Assembly (NCBI GenBank): GCA_020634625.1
Contig: JACKBJ010000018.1
Span: 1-64,000 of the forward strand
DNA from: Caldilineae bacterium
GTDB taxonomy: Bacteria; Chloroflexota; Anaerolineae; Epilineales; Epilineaceae
DNA: 64,000 nt
Direction: 5' to 3'
Position 1 is the first letter of the stretch, and the number at the start of each line of letters is the position of its first letter. Both the position numbers and the translations under genes were made by a program. Shown here in pieces: positions 45,714 to 56,413 of the stretch. Below the pieces are notes generated by a model, which was not told the DNA's origin, made no database searches, and was given only the letters and a program-made list of their open reading frames with translations.

Positions 45714-46394
45714 ATGACCGACAGCCATCCGTCCGAGCCCGATGCCGGCCTGCTCCCGCGGGCCATGGTGCCGATGGTCATCGAGACCACCGGCCGCGGC
45801 GAGCGTGCCTACGACATCTACAGCCTGCTGCTGCGCAACCGCATCATCTTCCTGGGCACGCCCATCAACGACCAGGTGGCCAACCTGATCGTGGCGCAGA
45901 TGCTCTTTCTCGATCGCGAGGATCCGGGCAAGGACATCTCGCTCTACATCAACTCGCCCGGCGGTCTGGTCTACGGCGGTCTGGCCATCTACGACACGAT
46001 GCAGCTGATCCGGGCCGACGTGCGCACCATCGCGGTGGGCTCGACGGCCTCGATGGGCACCGTGCTGCTGGCGGCGGGCACCAAGGGCAAGCGCTCGGCG
46101 CTCCCCAACGCCACGATCCACCTGCATCCGGCCGGCGGCGGCGGTCAGGGCTACGCCCAGGACGTCGAGATCCAGGCCCGCGAGCTGCTGCGCATCAACG
46201 CCCGCCTGCACCGGATCCTGGCCCATCACACCGGTCAGACGGAGGTTCGCATCGCGACGGACTTCGAGCGCGACCGCTACATGACGGCGCGCGAGGCGGC
46301 CGACTACGGCTTGATCGACGAAGTGCTGCCTGGCCCCGAGGGCCTGCCCGAGGGGCCGACCGGCGCCGAGATCGACCTGCACCTGGAGGCTTGA
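45714..46394 (+). CDS. clpP: ATP-dependent Clp protease proteolytic subunit
   Basis: 226 aa from the ATG at 45714, with GGAGGT 9 bases upstream; an ATG at 45675 overlapping the tig stop has no ribosome site. Catalytic Ser113 sits in GSTASMGTV and His138 in NATIHLHPAGG, 25 residues later as in E. coli ClpP. The catalytic Asp is in ERDRYMTAREA. The usual HQPLGG is replaced by HPAGG, one residue shorter, next to the active site. It forms the barrel protease with ClpX. A single clpP is seen here; many related bacteria have more. Confidence 0.95.
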   Translation: MTDSHPSEPDAGLLPRAMVPMVIETTGRGERAYDIYSLLLRNRIIFLGTPINDQVANLIVAQMLFLDREDPGKDISLYINSPGGLVYGGLAIYDTMQLIRADVRTIAVGSTASMGTVLLAAGTKGKRSALPNATIHLHPAGGGGQGYAQDVEIQARELLRINARLHRILAHHTGQTEVRIATDFERDRYMTAREAADYGLIDEVLPGPEGLPEGPTGAEIDLHLEA

Positions 46395-46400
46395 GTCCAG

Positions 46401-47711
<1,311 letters not shown>

Positions 47712-47729
47712 GCTCGGCGTCCGGCCGGT

Positions 47730-48587
47730 TCAGCCCTCGGCGCCGCCGAGGAAGCAGCCGATGCCGTCCGCCACGCCCAAGGCCATCTCGTAGCGCAGGT
47801 CGTCCAGGGCCGCGCGATCGTCGAGCAGGAATCCCAGCTCGATGATCGCCGCCGGCGTGTCGACCGCGATCTCGCGAAAGGCGTAGTAGTTCCACATGTC
47901 GATGGTGATCGACTCGTCGTGGCGCGGCAGCAGGGTGGCGGCGGCATAGCGATCGTAGAGGCAGTCGACCAGGCGCTGGTCCAGCTCGGGCGTGCTGCTG
48001 TAGCGCCAGCTGGCCACCTTGAAGCCGCTGGCGCCGGCGATGTCGCAGGAATCGGCGTGGATCGAGACCAGGGCCGCGCCGCGGTAGTTCTGCAAGGGCG
48101 GCTCGGGAATGTCGGGATCGTGCTCGGGCAGGATGTCGACGCTGAAGCCGCGGTACTCGAGCAGGGCCTGCACCCGCGCCGCCACGTCGACCGTCACGTC
48201 CACCTCGCGCCGGCCATCCGGACAGACGGCGCCGGTGTCGTAGGGGGAGTGTCCGGCGATGATGCCGACCCGGCGCGGATCGACCGGCGGCGTGGCGGTG
48301 GCCGTCGCCTCGGCGGTGGCGCGCGCGCCAGGCGTCGAAGTCGGGCCGACGCCGGTCGCCGAGCCTGCGAGGTCGGGTCCGGTTGGCGCCGCGGCCGCCC
48401 CAGCGGGCACGACGGGCGCCGGGTCCTCGGCCAGGCGAGCCGGCGCCGCGACTCGCGGGCCGGCGCCCCCGGCCGAGCGCGCCAGGCCCGCCCCGCGTAG
48501 ACCGGTCAGGACGAACAGCGTCGCGACGGCCGTCGCCAACACGGCGAACAGACCGATCTCGACCAGGACCCGCTGACGCCCTTGCAT
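47730..48587 (-). CDS. N-acetylmuramoyl-L-alanine amidase (Amidase_3)
   Basis: 285 aa from the ATG at 48587 (MQGRQRVLVEIGLFAVLATA), an uncleaved-looking N-terminal membrane anchor; a TTG at 48623 would add 12 residues. A Pro/Ala-rich spacer leads to the zinc amidase domain from about residue 115: GIIAGHSPYDTGAV carries the first zinc His, the Glu zinc ligand is in GRREVDVTVDVA, ALVSIHADS carries the second His, and AAIIELGFLLDD holds the catalytic Glu. It cleaves the bond between muramic acid and the stem peptide in peptidoglycan, acting outside the membrane. Convergent with clpX, separated by only 18 bases. Confidence 0.9.
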   Translation of the reverse strand: MQGRQRVLVEIGLFAVLATAVATLFVLTGLRGAGLARSAGGAGPRVAAPARLAEDPAPVVPAGAAAAPTGPDLAGSATGVGPTSTPGARATAEATATATPPVDPRRVGIIAGHSPYDTGAVCPDGRREVDVTVDVAARVQALLEYRGFSVDILPEHDPDIPEPPLQNYRGAALVSIHADSCDIAGASGFKVASWRYSSTPELDQRLVDCLYDRYAAATLLPRHDESITIDMWNYYAFREIAVDTPAAIIELGFLLDDRAALDDLRYEMALGVADGIGCFLGGAEG

Positions 48588-48680
48588 GCGCCGGATGCTA
48601 GGACCGCCCGGAGCCCCGGTCAAGAACCGGCTCAGCAGCCGCTCATGCCCCCGTCAGCCGCCGCTCAGCGGCCGGGCGTA

Positions 48681-48686
48681 TATAAT
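48681..48686 (+). promoter_or_regulatory. -10 box (TATAAT) of gpmI
   Basis: GTATATAAT, 59 bases before the TTG start; no clear -35. Confidence 0.5.
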
Positions 48687-48745
48687 GGCCTCGTGTCGAA
48701 TCCCGTTCGCGCGCCTCGCCGGCGCGTCCCATCCCGGAGCCCGTC

Positions 48746-50326
48746 TTGACGCCACGCCGCCCGGTCCTGCTGCTCATCCTCGACGGCTGGGGCCTGCGTG
48801 CCGAGCGCGAGGCCAACGCCGTCGCGCTGGCCGAGACCCCGGTCTTCGATCGTCTGATGGCCGAGTACGCCCATACGCGGCTGCGGACCAGCGGTCGGGA
48901 CGTGGGCCTGCCGGCGGACCAGATGGGCAACAGCGAGGTGGGGCACCTGACCCTGGGCGCCGGCGCGATCTTCGACCAGGACCTGCTGCGCATCGACAAG
49001 GCCGCCGCCGACGGCAGCCTGACCAGCCGGCCGGCCTTGCAGGCGGCCTTCGCGCACGTTGCCGAGCGGGGCAGCGCCTTGCACCTGGCCGGGTTGCTCG
49101 GCCAGGGCGGCGTGCACGCGCATGCCCGACACCTCGAGGCGCTGCTCGCGGCGGCGGCGAGCGCCGGGATCGAGCGGGTCTACGTGCATGCCTTCACCGA
49201 CGGCCGCGACACCGCGCCCGACAGCGCCCGCGGCTTCATGCGCGAGCTGCTCGACACGATGTCCAGCCTCGGCATCGGTCAGGTGGCCACGGTCAGCGGT
49301 CGCTACTACGCGATGGACCGCGACAAGCGCTGGGAGCGCAGCGGCCGGGCCTGGCGCGCCATGCGCGAGGGCCTGGCCGGCGCCGCGCGCTCCGCACCGG
49401 ACGCCATCGCCGCCATCGAGGCCGCCCAGGCCGCGGGCGAGACCGACGAGTTCATCGCGCCGACGGTCGTCCTCGACGCCGGGGGCCGCGAGACGGCGCG
49501 CATCGCCGACGGCGATGCGCTGATCCTGTTCAACTTTCGCGCCGACCGGATGCGCCAGCTCCTGGCGATCCTCACCGATCCGAGCTTCGACGCCTTCGCG
49601 CCGGATCGGCCGGCCGACCTCTTCGTGGCCAGCATGACCGAATACGTCAAGGGCCAGTCGGCGCCGGCGATCTTCGAGCCGCAGGACGTCGTCTGGCCGC
49701 TGGCGCGCGTCGTGTCCGAGGCCGGATTGACCCAGTACCACACCGCCGAGACCGAGAAGTACGCGCACGTCACCTACTTCTTCAACGGCGGACGCGAGAC
49801 CCCCTTCCCGGGCGAGACGCACCGGGTGGTGCCCTCGCCCAAGGTGGCGACCTACGACCTGGCGCCGGAGATGAGCGCCGTCGGCGTCACCGACCAGCTG
49901 ATCGAGCGCCTGCGCGAGGCCGACGACGCCTTCCTGCTGGTCAACTACGCCAACCCGGACATGGTCGGCCACAGCGGCCGGCTGGATGCGGCCATCCGGG
50001 CCGTCGAGACGGTCGACGCCTGCCTCGGCCGCGTCCTGGAGGCCCTGTCCGAGCGCGATGGCGTGGCCCTGGTCACGGCCGATCACGGCAACTGCGAGAT
50101 GATGATCGACCCCTTGACCGGCGGGCCGCACACCGCCCATACCCTGAATCCGGTGCCCTGCATCCTGGTGGCGCCCGAGTTCCGTCTGGACGCCGGTCCA
50201 GCCGCCCAGCTCGCGGCCGAGGGCGGGCTTCGCGACGTCGCGCCGACCCTCCTGGCGCGGCTGGGCCTGCCCCGGCCCGAAGCCATGACCGGACGCGACC
50301 TGGTGGAGCCGGTGGGTCCGCGCTGA
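48746..50326 (+). CDS. gpmI: Phosphoglycerate mutase, 2,3-bisphosphoglycerate-independent
   Basis: 526 aa with a TTG start at 48746; GGAG lies 7 bases upstream and the product starts in register with the family. Metal ligand Asp13 is in LLILDGWG, the catalytic Ser63 in QMGNSEVGH, and further ligands in VNYANPDMVGHSG and VTADHGNCE. It interconverts 3- and 2-phosphoglycerate in glycolysis and gluconeogenesis using two Mn ions. Monocistronic, with its own -10 box upstream and a separate promoter for the next gene. Confidence 0.97.
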   Translation: MTPRRPVLLLILDGWGLRAEREANAVALAETPVFDRLMAEYAHTRLRTSGRDVGLPADQMGNSEVGHLTLGAGAIFDQDLLRIDKAAADGSLTSRPALQAAFAHVAERGSALHLAGLLGQGGVHAHARHLEALLAAAASAGIERVYVHAFTDGRDTAPDSARGFMRELLDTMSSLGIGQVATVSGRYYAMDRDKRWERSGRAWRAMREGLAGAARSAPDAIAAIEAAQAAGETDEFIAPTVVLDAGGRETARIADGDALILFNFRADRMRQLLAILTDPSFDAFAPDRPADLFVASMTEYVKGQSAPAIFEPQDVVWPLARVVSEAGLTQYHTAETEKYAHVTYFFNGGRETPFPGETHRVVPSPKVATYDLAPEMSAVGVTDQLIERLREADDAFLLVNYANPDMVGHSGRLDAAIRAVETVDACLGRVLEALSERDGVALVTADHGNCEMMIDPLTGGPHTAHTLNPVPCILVAPEFRLDAGPAAQLAAEGGLRDVAPTLLARLGLPRPEAMTGRDLVEPVGPR

Positions 50327-50354
50327 TTGCGATTCCCCCACCATCCGATATAAT
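50327..50354 (+). promoter_or_regulatory. Promoter of the pentapeptide-repeat gene
   Basis: TTGCGA (50327-50332), a 16-base spacer and TATAAT (50349-50354), ending 36 bases before the ATG at 50391. One of the clearest promoters in the window. Confidence 0.65.
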
Positions 50355-50390
50355 CGCCCTATTGCCCGCGGATCGAACGGACGAGAGACC

Positions 50391-53300
50391 ATGGCCCTGG
50401 ACCGCGACCAAATCGAGACGCGCCTGACCGAGTCGAACGGAGGCAGCCCGGACCTGTCCGGCCTGGACCTCACGGGCGCCGACCTCAGCCGCATGGACCT
50501 CCGAGGGGTCAACCTCAGCCGGGCCGACCTCTCGGCGGCGGACTTGCGCTGGGCCGTGCTCGAGGGCGCCGACCTGCACTCGAGCGTGCTGCGGCGCGCC
50601 GACGTGCGCTGGGCGGTGATGCGCGGCGCCAACCTGCGCCAGGCCGACCTCGGCCGGGCCAATCTGGGCTGGGCGGATCTGGGCGGCGCCGATCTGAGCG
50701 GCGCCGAGCTCGAGGGCGCCAGCCTGGAGAACGTCGACCTGTCCAGCACGATCCTGCCCGGCCCGGCCGGCAGCCTGGCGGGCGCCGCAGCCCGCACGAT
50801 GGGCGGCGGCTTCGCGCGCCCCCGCCTCACGCCGGCGCCGGCGGGCGGCCCGCCCCTCGCCCGCCCGGCCATGTTGCCCGCCGGCGCGCGACGCTGGGCC
50901 GAGGGCCTGGCGCTGCCCCAGGTCACGCCCATGACCGCCGCCATCGGCTTGTTCGGCGCGCTGGGGCTGGTCCAGCTCTGGGGCTGGATCTACCGACACA
51001 GCTACTACATCCGTGGCTGGGAGATGGACACCCTGCCCGGTCTGGTCAGCGCCGGACAGGGCGCCAACTTCAGCGCCGGGCTGACCCGGGTCCTGCCCCT
51101 GGCGCTCAAGGCCCTGATCAGCGCGCCGCTGTTCCTGATCGCGCTGGCCATCCTGGTCGGCCTGGTCGCCCTGCCGGTGCTCCTGCTCTGGCTCTTCGGC
51201 GAGCGCGTGCTGGCCGACATCGTCCGGCCGAGGGCCCGCCCGATCGTCGTGGGCGGGCTCTTCGTGGCCTATACGGTCCTCTTCCTCCTGTTCATCATTC
51301 CCGGCGGCCTGGACCTGGCCCGCTGGGTCACCGCCCAGGGACTGCCGGGGGATCGCGGCCTGCGGATGATCGGCCAGCTCTTCGGCGTCGGCGGGATCCT
51401 GGTCAAGGGCGGCCTGCTGCTGTCGCTGGTCGCCTGCGGCCTGCTGCTCTGGACGGCCTGGCGCTGGCTCTCCTGGCGCATCTCCTTCTACGAGGTGCCG
51501 CTGGCCTGGCGCCTGCGCTACCCGGCCCTCAACTCGGCGGCCGCCTACGCCCGAACCGCGCGGGCCTTCGCCCGCAACGCGCCCCTGTCCGGCGAGGAGC
51601 GACGCCGCGGGCTCGGCGCGCTCGCCGGCCTGTTCCTGCTCCTGACCACGCTGCTGGCCGGCGCCGGCCGAGTCCAGGCCTACCACGACATGTGCGACGG
51701 CGGCGACCTGCCCCGGCTGCAGCTGTACCACGGTGAGGCGCCGCCGAACGTCATCAACGCCACCCTGTGCCAGCGCATGGTCGTCGAGACGGTCGACGCC
51801 TACTGGGTCTACTTCCCGGGCCAGACCACCGAGCGCATCCCGGGCCAGCTGGACAGCCGCAAGCCCAACCTGAAGCGGATCGACAAGACCGACGACCTGA
51901 CGGCCTTTCGCGCCAGCGGCGAGACCAACGACTGCCCCAGCTGCGGCGACGGCCCCAACGGCGACGAGCTCTTCGTGGTCTACCCCAACGAGCAGCGGGC
52001 GGCGGGCACGATCTACGAGCATGCCGGCAACCTGGTCACGCTCGACCTCGAGCCGGGTCCGGGCGTCATCGACAGCATCCGCGTCGACGAGACCACCGTC
52101 ATCACGCTCGACGGCAGCCCGGCCACGGCCGAGGCCCTCGAAGCGGGCCTGCAGCTGGTCGCCTTCGGCGCCCTCGACCCGGGCCAGCCCAACCTGATCG
52201 CGGCCCGCGAGGTGAACGTTCTCTCGCCCCAGATGCCGGCGCCGGGCGAGGTCCTGCCGGGCGGCGATGCCCAGCTGCGGGCCATCGACAGCGGCAGCCT
52301 GCTCTTCGAGGGACAGGGCTGGACCAGCGGCCACGAGCTCGTGCTGCGCCTGGTTCCGCCGAACGCCGAGTCGCCCGACGCGCCGATCACCAGCGACACG
52401 CCGGGCACGAACCTGACCCGGGTCGTCGTCGACGGCCAGGGCGGCTTCGCGGCACCCTGGCCGGTCGATCCCCAGGTGCCCACCGGCGCCGGCTACAAGC
52501 TGGCGATCATCGACGAGCTCAGCGGCCAGGTCCAGGTGATCGACTGGCTGCAGCAGCCCCTGCCGACCGCCACGCCGCTGCCGACGGTGCCGACGCCGGC
52601 GCCGACGCTCGAGCTGACGCCGACGCCCGAAGGCGAGGCTGCGGGGGAGCCGGGCGAGGGCACGGCCACCGCCGAGCCGACCGAGGCGCCCGAGTCCGAG
52701 GCGACCAACACGCCGCTGCCCACACCGGGCAACCTGCCGCCAGCCGTCTCGCCGCCCTTCCAGGACTGCGATCCGGACGAGTACGAGCCCGACAACGCGC
52801 GCGGCCAACAGACCGTGCTCTACCCGACCGTCTCGGGCGATCTGGATACCCAGACCCACAACTTCTGCCCCAAGGGCGACATCGACCTCTACATGTTCCA
52901 GGTCAAGGCCGGCCGCCACTACCGCGTCCGCACCCTGAACCTGGCACCGGGCGTCGACACCGTGATGGCCGTCGGCGACCTCTCGCCGGGCACCGGCTGC
53001 CAGCCCTGGCACCCGAGCTTCGGTTGCTGGAGCGACGACCGCAACGCCAACTCGCTCGACAGCGAGATCATCTTCGAGGCGGTCGCCAACGACCTGGTCA
53101 TCGTCACGGTCGACAACCGCGGTCTGCGCAACGGATCCGAGGCCAGCTACGACATCGGCGTGGAGCAGTACGAGCCCGGCGCCGAGGCGACCGGCACCGT
53201 CACCGCCACGCCCACCGGCACGGCCACCCGGCTGCCGCTGCGCGACATCTACGACAACTTCGCCTCCAACAACACCTGCCGCACCGCCAGCGAGGACGCC

Positions 53301-53831
53301 CTGTCGCCCTGCGGGACGCTCAAGGCCACCCTGGGCAGCGCCAGCGACGAGGACTACTACATCACCGTCGAGCTGCAGCCCTACACCGCGGCCGACGGCA
53401 GCCCGGGCGTCTACGAGTTCGAGCTTCAGCCGCCGGACGGGCTGGACTACGACATGGACGTGGGCGTGAGCACCGGCACCGGCAGCCGCCGCATCTGCAA
53501 CCGCTCGCTCTTCACGGGCCAGCGCGACGGCGACCGCTCCGAGACCTTCCAGGTCCAGATCAACGAGCCCACCTTCTTCTACGTGCGGGTCTACCCGCGG
53601 CCGGGCTCGAGCGACTACGACCCGGGCGCCTACTACTTCCTGACCCTGTGCCAGGCGCCGGGCAAGGAGCCCGGGCCGAGCGCGACGCCGACCGCGACGC
53701 CGCCGCCGAGCGCGACGCCGCGACCGCCGATGGCACCGACCTACACGCCGGTGCCGGTCCCGAGCGAGACGCCGACGGCACCGGCCCGCGCGCTGCCCCC
53801 CAGCGACACGCCAACCCCGGGAACGCCCTAG
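50391..53831 (+). CDS. Pentapeptide-repeat membrane protein with large extracellular region
   Basis: 1146 aa. Residues about 18-115 are pentapeptide repeats of the A(D/N)Lxx type (LDLTGADLSRMDL, GANLRQADLGRANLG), a right-handed beta-helix facing the cytoplasm. About five membrane helices follow (about 180-430). The rest appears extracellular: a Cys-containing region starting YHDMCDGGDLPRL, a Thr/Pro linker (about 725-790), then two beta domains similar to bacterial pre-peptidase C-terminal domains, opening DPDEYEPDNARGQQT and DNFASNNTCRTA. The tail is again Pro/Thr-rich (SATPTATPPPSATP). The combination of a cytoplasmic beta-helix and secreted binding domains in one chain is unusual. Function unknown; a signalling or surface-anchoring role is conjecture. 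Confidence 0.75.
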   Translation: MALDRDQIETRLTESNGGSPDLSGLDLTGADLSRMDLRGVNLSRADLSAADLRWAVLEGADLHSSVLRRADVRWAVMRGANLRQADLGRANLGWADLGGADLSGAELEGASLENVDLSSTILPGPAGSLAGAAARTMGGGFARPRLTPAPAGGPPLARPAMLPAGARRWAEGLALPQVTPMTAAIGLFGALGLVQLWGWIYRHSYYIRGWEMDTLPGLVSAGQGANFSAGLTRVLPLALKALISAPLFLIALAILVGLVALPVLLLWLFGERVLADIVRPRARPIVVGGLFVAYTVLFLLFIIPGGLDLARWVTAQGLPGDRGLRMIGQLFGVGGILVKGGLLLSLVACGLLLWTAWRWLSWRISFYEVPLAWRLRYPALNSAAAYARTARAFARNAPLSGEERRRGLGALAGLFLLLTTLLAGAGRVQAYHDMCDGGDLPRLQLYHGEAPPNVINATLCQRMVVETVDAYWVYFPGQTTERIPGQLDSRKPNLKRIDKTDDLTAFRASGETNDCPSCGDGPNGDELFVVYPNEQRAAGTIYEHAGNLVTLDLEPGPGVIDSIRVDETTVITLDGSPATAEALEAGLQLVAFGALDPGQPNLIAAREVNVLSPQMPAPGEVLPGGDAQLRAIDSGSLLFEGQGWTSGHELVLRLVPPNAESPDAPITSDTPGTNLTRVVVDGQGGFAAPWPVDPQVPTGAGYKLAIIDELSGQVQVIDWLQQPLPTATPLPTVPTPAPTLELTPTPEGEAAGEPGEGTATAEPTEAPESEATNTPLPTPGNLPPAVSPPFQDCDPDEYEPDNARGQQTVLYPTVSGDLDTQTHNFCPKGDIDLYMFQVKAGRHYRVRTLNLAPGVDTVMAVGDLSPGTGCQPWHPSFGCWSDDRNANSLDSEIIFEAVANDLVIVTVDNRGLRNGSEASYDIGVEQYEPGAEATGTVTATPTGTATRLPLRDIYDNFASNNTCRTASEDALSPCGTLKATLGSASDEDYYITVELQPYTAADGSPGVYEFELQPPDGLDYDMDVGVSTGTGSRRICNRSLFTGQRDGDRSETFQVQINEPTFFYVRVYPRPGSSDYDPGAYYFLTLCQAPGKEPGPSATPTATPPPSATPRPPMAPTYTPVPVPSETPTAPARALPPSDTPTPGTP

Positions 53832-53833
53832 TC

Positions 53834-55150
53834 ATGGGGATGCTGCACGGAACGACCCGCCGCCGCCATCGGGGCATCCTGAGCCTCGGCGCTCTGGCCA
53901 TGCTCGTCGCGTCGAGCCTGGTCATCGCGGCGCCGGGCCCCAAGGCCGCGGCCCAATCGCTCAGCCCCGAATCGACCTGCGGCACCGGCGGCTGGCGCCG
54001 CCTGGCCGGCGTCGGCGACGCCAGCCAGATCTACGCGCTGGCGGCCAGCGGCACGCGCCTCTACGCCAGCGGCCTGGCGGCGGGCGGTGGCTACGCCACC
54101 TGGTCGACGGCCCTGAATGCCGGCGAGGGCCTCAAGCCGATCGGCGGCGCCTTGGCCGGGCGCCGGGTCAGCGCGCTGATGGTCCAGGACGACGATCCGA
54201 ACTGGCTGGCATGGGCCGCCGGCTTCGGCGACGACGGGGTCTTCGCCGCCGCCCCGTCCAGCCCGCTCAGCTTCGGCCAGCGCGGTAGCCTGGACGCCTG
54301 GCCGATGCAGCTGATGGCCGCCCGTGGCCAGGTCTTCGCCGCCTTCGCCCGCGCCGATGCCGCCGGCATCTACGCCTGGGACGGCAGCGCCTGGACCCTG
54401 GCCGGCGGCACCGAGATCCCGCCGGTGAGCACCGGAGCGCTCGCCTTCTGGTCCTCGGCGCGAGGCAACGGTCGCCTCTGGCTGGGCACCGAGGCGCGCG
54501 GCCTCTGGTCGGCGGACGAACAGCGCGCGGCGGAATGGACCTGGGTCGGCGACGCCGAGCTGCGCGCCAGCACCGTCACCGCGCTGGCCGTCGACCCCTT
54601 GGTCCCCACGCGCATGGCCGCCGGCCTCGGGCCCAGCCTCGACGGCCGGTCGACCTACCTGGGCCTGCGCCGTTCCTCCGACGGCGGTCAGACCTGGTCG
54701 GCACCCGCCTTTGCCGCCGATCCCCTTCGGGGACCGGAGTACCTGGCGGCGCTGAGCTACAGCCGCGTGCTGTCGGGCACCCTGGTCGCCGCGGCCTACG
54801 GGCACGGCCTGCACGTCAGCCGCGACGGGGGCCAGCGCTGGCAGCGCCTGCTGCCGCCCAGCGACCCGCAGGGCGGCAATGCTCCGGCCATCCACGAGAA
54901 CTACCTCTCGGCGCTGACCACCGCCCTGCCGCCCGATCGGCCCGGCTGCGAGCTGCTCTTCGCCGCTGGTCGGGGCGGCGTCTGGGTGCGCGATCTGGCG
55001 ACGCTGCCCTCCGACGGCCAGATCTTCCTGCCCTGGGCCAACCAGGCCCGCAGCGCCGGCGTTCCGCTGAGCCACGAGAGCCGGGCACTGCCGGCCGCCC
55101 CGAACGGCCCGACCCCGATGGCACCGTCCCTCGCCCTGCCGCAGCCCTGA
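53834..55150 (+). CDS. Secreted beta-propeller-like protein
   Basis: 438 aa, starting 2 bases after the previous stop, so probably cotranslated; an ATG 6 bases further in is also possible. A signal peptide runs to about residue 41 (LVIAAPGPKAAAQS). The body consists of repeated strands with Asp-box-like segments SSDGGQTWSAP and SRDGGQRWQRL, as in sortilin/BNR propellers, and TRLYASGLAAG blocks. Near the end QIFLPWANQ resembles the LP-type tail signature of other secreted proteins here. It is probably exported; ligand and activity are unknown. Confidence 0.65.
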   Translation: MGMLHGTTRRRHRGILSLGALAMLVASSLVIAAPGPKAAAQSLSPESTCGTGGWRRLAGVGDASQIYALAASGTRLYASGLAAGGGYATWSTALNAGEGLKPIGGALAGRRVSALMVQDDDPNWLAWAAGFGDDGVFAAAPSSPLSFGQRGSLDAWPMQLMAARGQVFAAFARADAAGIYAWDGSAWTLAGGTEIPPVSTGALAFWSSARGNGRLWLGTEARGLWSADEQRAAEWTWVGDAELRASTVTALAVDPLVPTRMAAGLGPSLDGRSTYLGLRRSSDGGQTWSAPAFAADPLRGPEYLAALSYSRVLSGTLVAAAYGHGLHVSRDGGQRWQRLLPPSDPQGGNAPAIHENYLSALTTALPPDRPGCELLFAAGRGGVWVRDLATLPSDGQIFLPWANQARSAGVPLSHESRALPAAPNGPTPMAPSLALPQP

Positions 55151-55234
55151 GTTCGCCATGCGCCGGAGCTCGGCGCAGCGCCACGGATCGAAACCGGTTC
55201 GTGGCGCGGGCGAGTTTCATAGGAGCCGCCCGGG

Positions 55235-56281
55235 ATGTTCTACCTCTTTCACGGCAGCGACGAGCTCGGCAAGGCCGAGCTCCTGGCCGACATGCGCACG
55301 CGGCTCTTCGCGGCCGACCCGATGGCCGAGCTCAACTATGGCGAGCTGGATGGTCGACGGCTCGACCTGGGCGAGCTTCATGCCGCCGCCGAAGCCCTGC
55401 CCTTCATCGGCGATCGGCGGATGGTCGTCGTGCGCGGCCTGGTCGAGCGCTGCAATCCGCGCGGCGGCGATGCCGGACGGAAGGCCCTGGCCGAGGGCCT
55501 GATCGCGCTCATGGGCGGCCTGCCGCCGACGACCCGGCTGGTCCTGCTCGACGCCAAGCTGCACGGCAACAACCCGGTGCTGAAGTGGGCCCAGACCTGG
55601 CTGTCGGCTCAACCGGCGCCCGACGCCGCCGGCCTGATCCGGCTCTTCGACCCGCCCAGCCCCAACGCCTTGCCGAGCTGGCTCGGGGGGCGCGCCAAGG
55701 CGCGCGGCGGGCGGATCGAGCCGGCCGCGGCCAGCAGCCTGGCCGATGCCCTGGTGCAGGACGGTCAGGTCAACCTGCATCTGGCCGACAACGAGCTGGA
55801 GAAGCTGTTGACCTATGCCGACGGCCGAGCGGTCGGCGTCGACGATGTGGCGCTGCTGGTCACGCCGATCGGCCTGGACAGCATCTTCGCCTTCGTGGAC
55901 AGCCTGGGACGCCGTGACGGGCCCGGCGCCTCGTCCATGCTGCACCGCTTCCTGGACAACGGCGAGGCGCCGCTCCGGATCCTGGCCATGGTGGCGCGAC
56001 AATTCCGGCTGTTGGCGCTCACCCAGGCGCTCGGCGCGGAGGGCGTTGCGGGATCCGAGCTGCCCCGGCGGCTGTCGCTGCCGCCCTTCGTGGCCAACAA
56101 GCTGAGCGGACAGGCCAGCCGCTTCTCGGCGCGGTTCCTCGATGCGGCGCTGCGGCGCTTGCGCGACATCGACACCGAGATCAAGACCGGCCGCATCGCG
56201 CCGGATCTGGCCCTCGACCTCTTCGTCGCCGGGGTCTGCGGTGCGCGCAGCGCCGAGGCGTCACGCACGGGCCGAGGCTAG
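55235..56281 (+). CDS. holA: DNA polymerase III subunit delta
   Basis: 348 aa from the ATG at 55235, with AGGAG 8 bases upstream. It starts MFYLFHGSDELGKAELLADM, the family's GxDxxL-type opening, followed by FIGDRRMVVVRGL, LTTYADGRAVGVDDV-like domain II and the C-terminal helical collar domain (ILAMVARQFRLLAL, SRFLDAALRRLRDIDTEIKTG). It opens the sliding clamp as part of the clamp loader. The intermediate AAA+-like domain lacks a functional Walker A, as is normal for delta. The frame ends 132 bases before the convergent lexA stop. Confidence 0.9.
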   Translation: MFYLFHGSDELGKAELLADMRTRLFAADPMAELNYGELDGRRLDLGELHAAAEALPFIGDRRMVVVRGLVERCNPRGGDAGRKALAEGLIALMGGLPPTTRLVLLDAKLHGNNPVLKWAQTWLSAQPAPDAAGLIRLFDPPSPNALPSWLGGRAKARGGRIEPAAASSLADALVQDGQVNLHLADNELEKLLTYADGRAVGVDDVALLVTPIGLDSIFAFVDSLGRRDGPGASSMLHRFLDNGEAPLRILAMVARQFRLLALTQALGAEGVAGSELPRRLSLPPFVANKLSGQASRFSARFLDAALRRLRDIDTEIKTGRIAPDLALDLFVAGVCGARSAEASRTGRG

Positions 56282-56413
56282 GCGCCCCCCACCGGGCATC
56301 GCGCTCGCAAGCGCGCAAGCACCGCACATCGCATCGCAGTGCATCGCAGCGGGATTCCAACGCGGCGCCGCGCGATCCCCGCGAATGGCAAGCGCCGCCG
56401 GCGGCGGCCGGCG

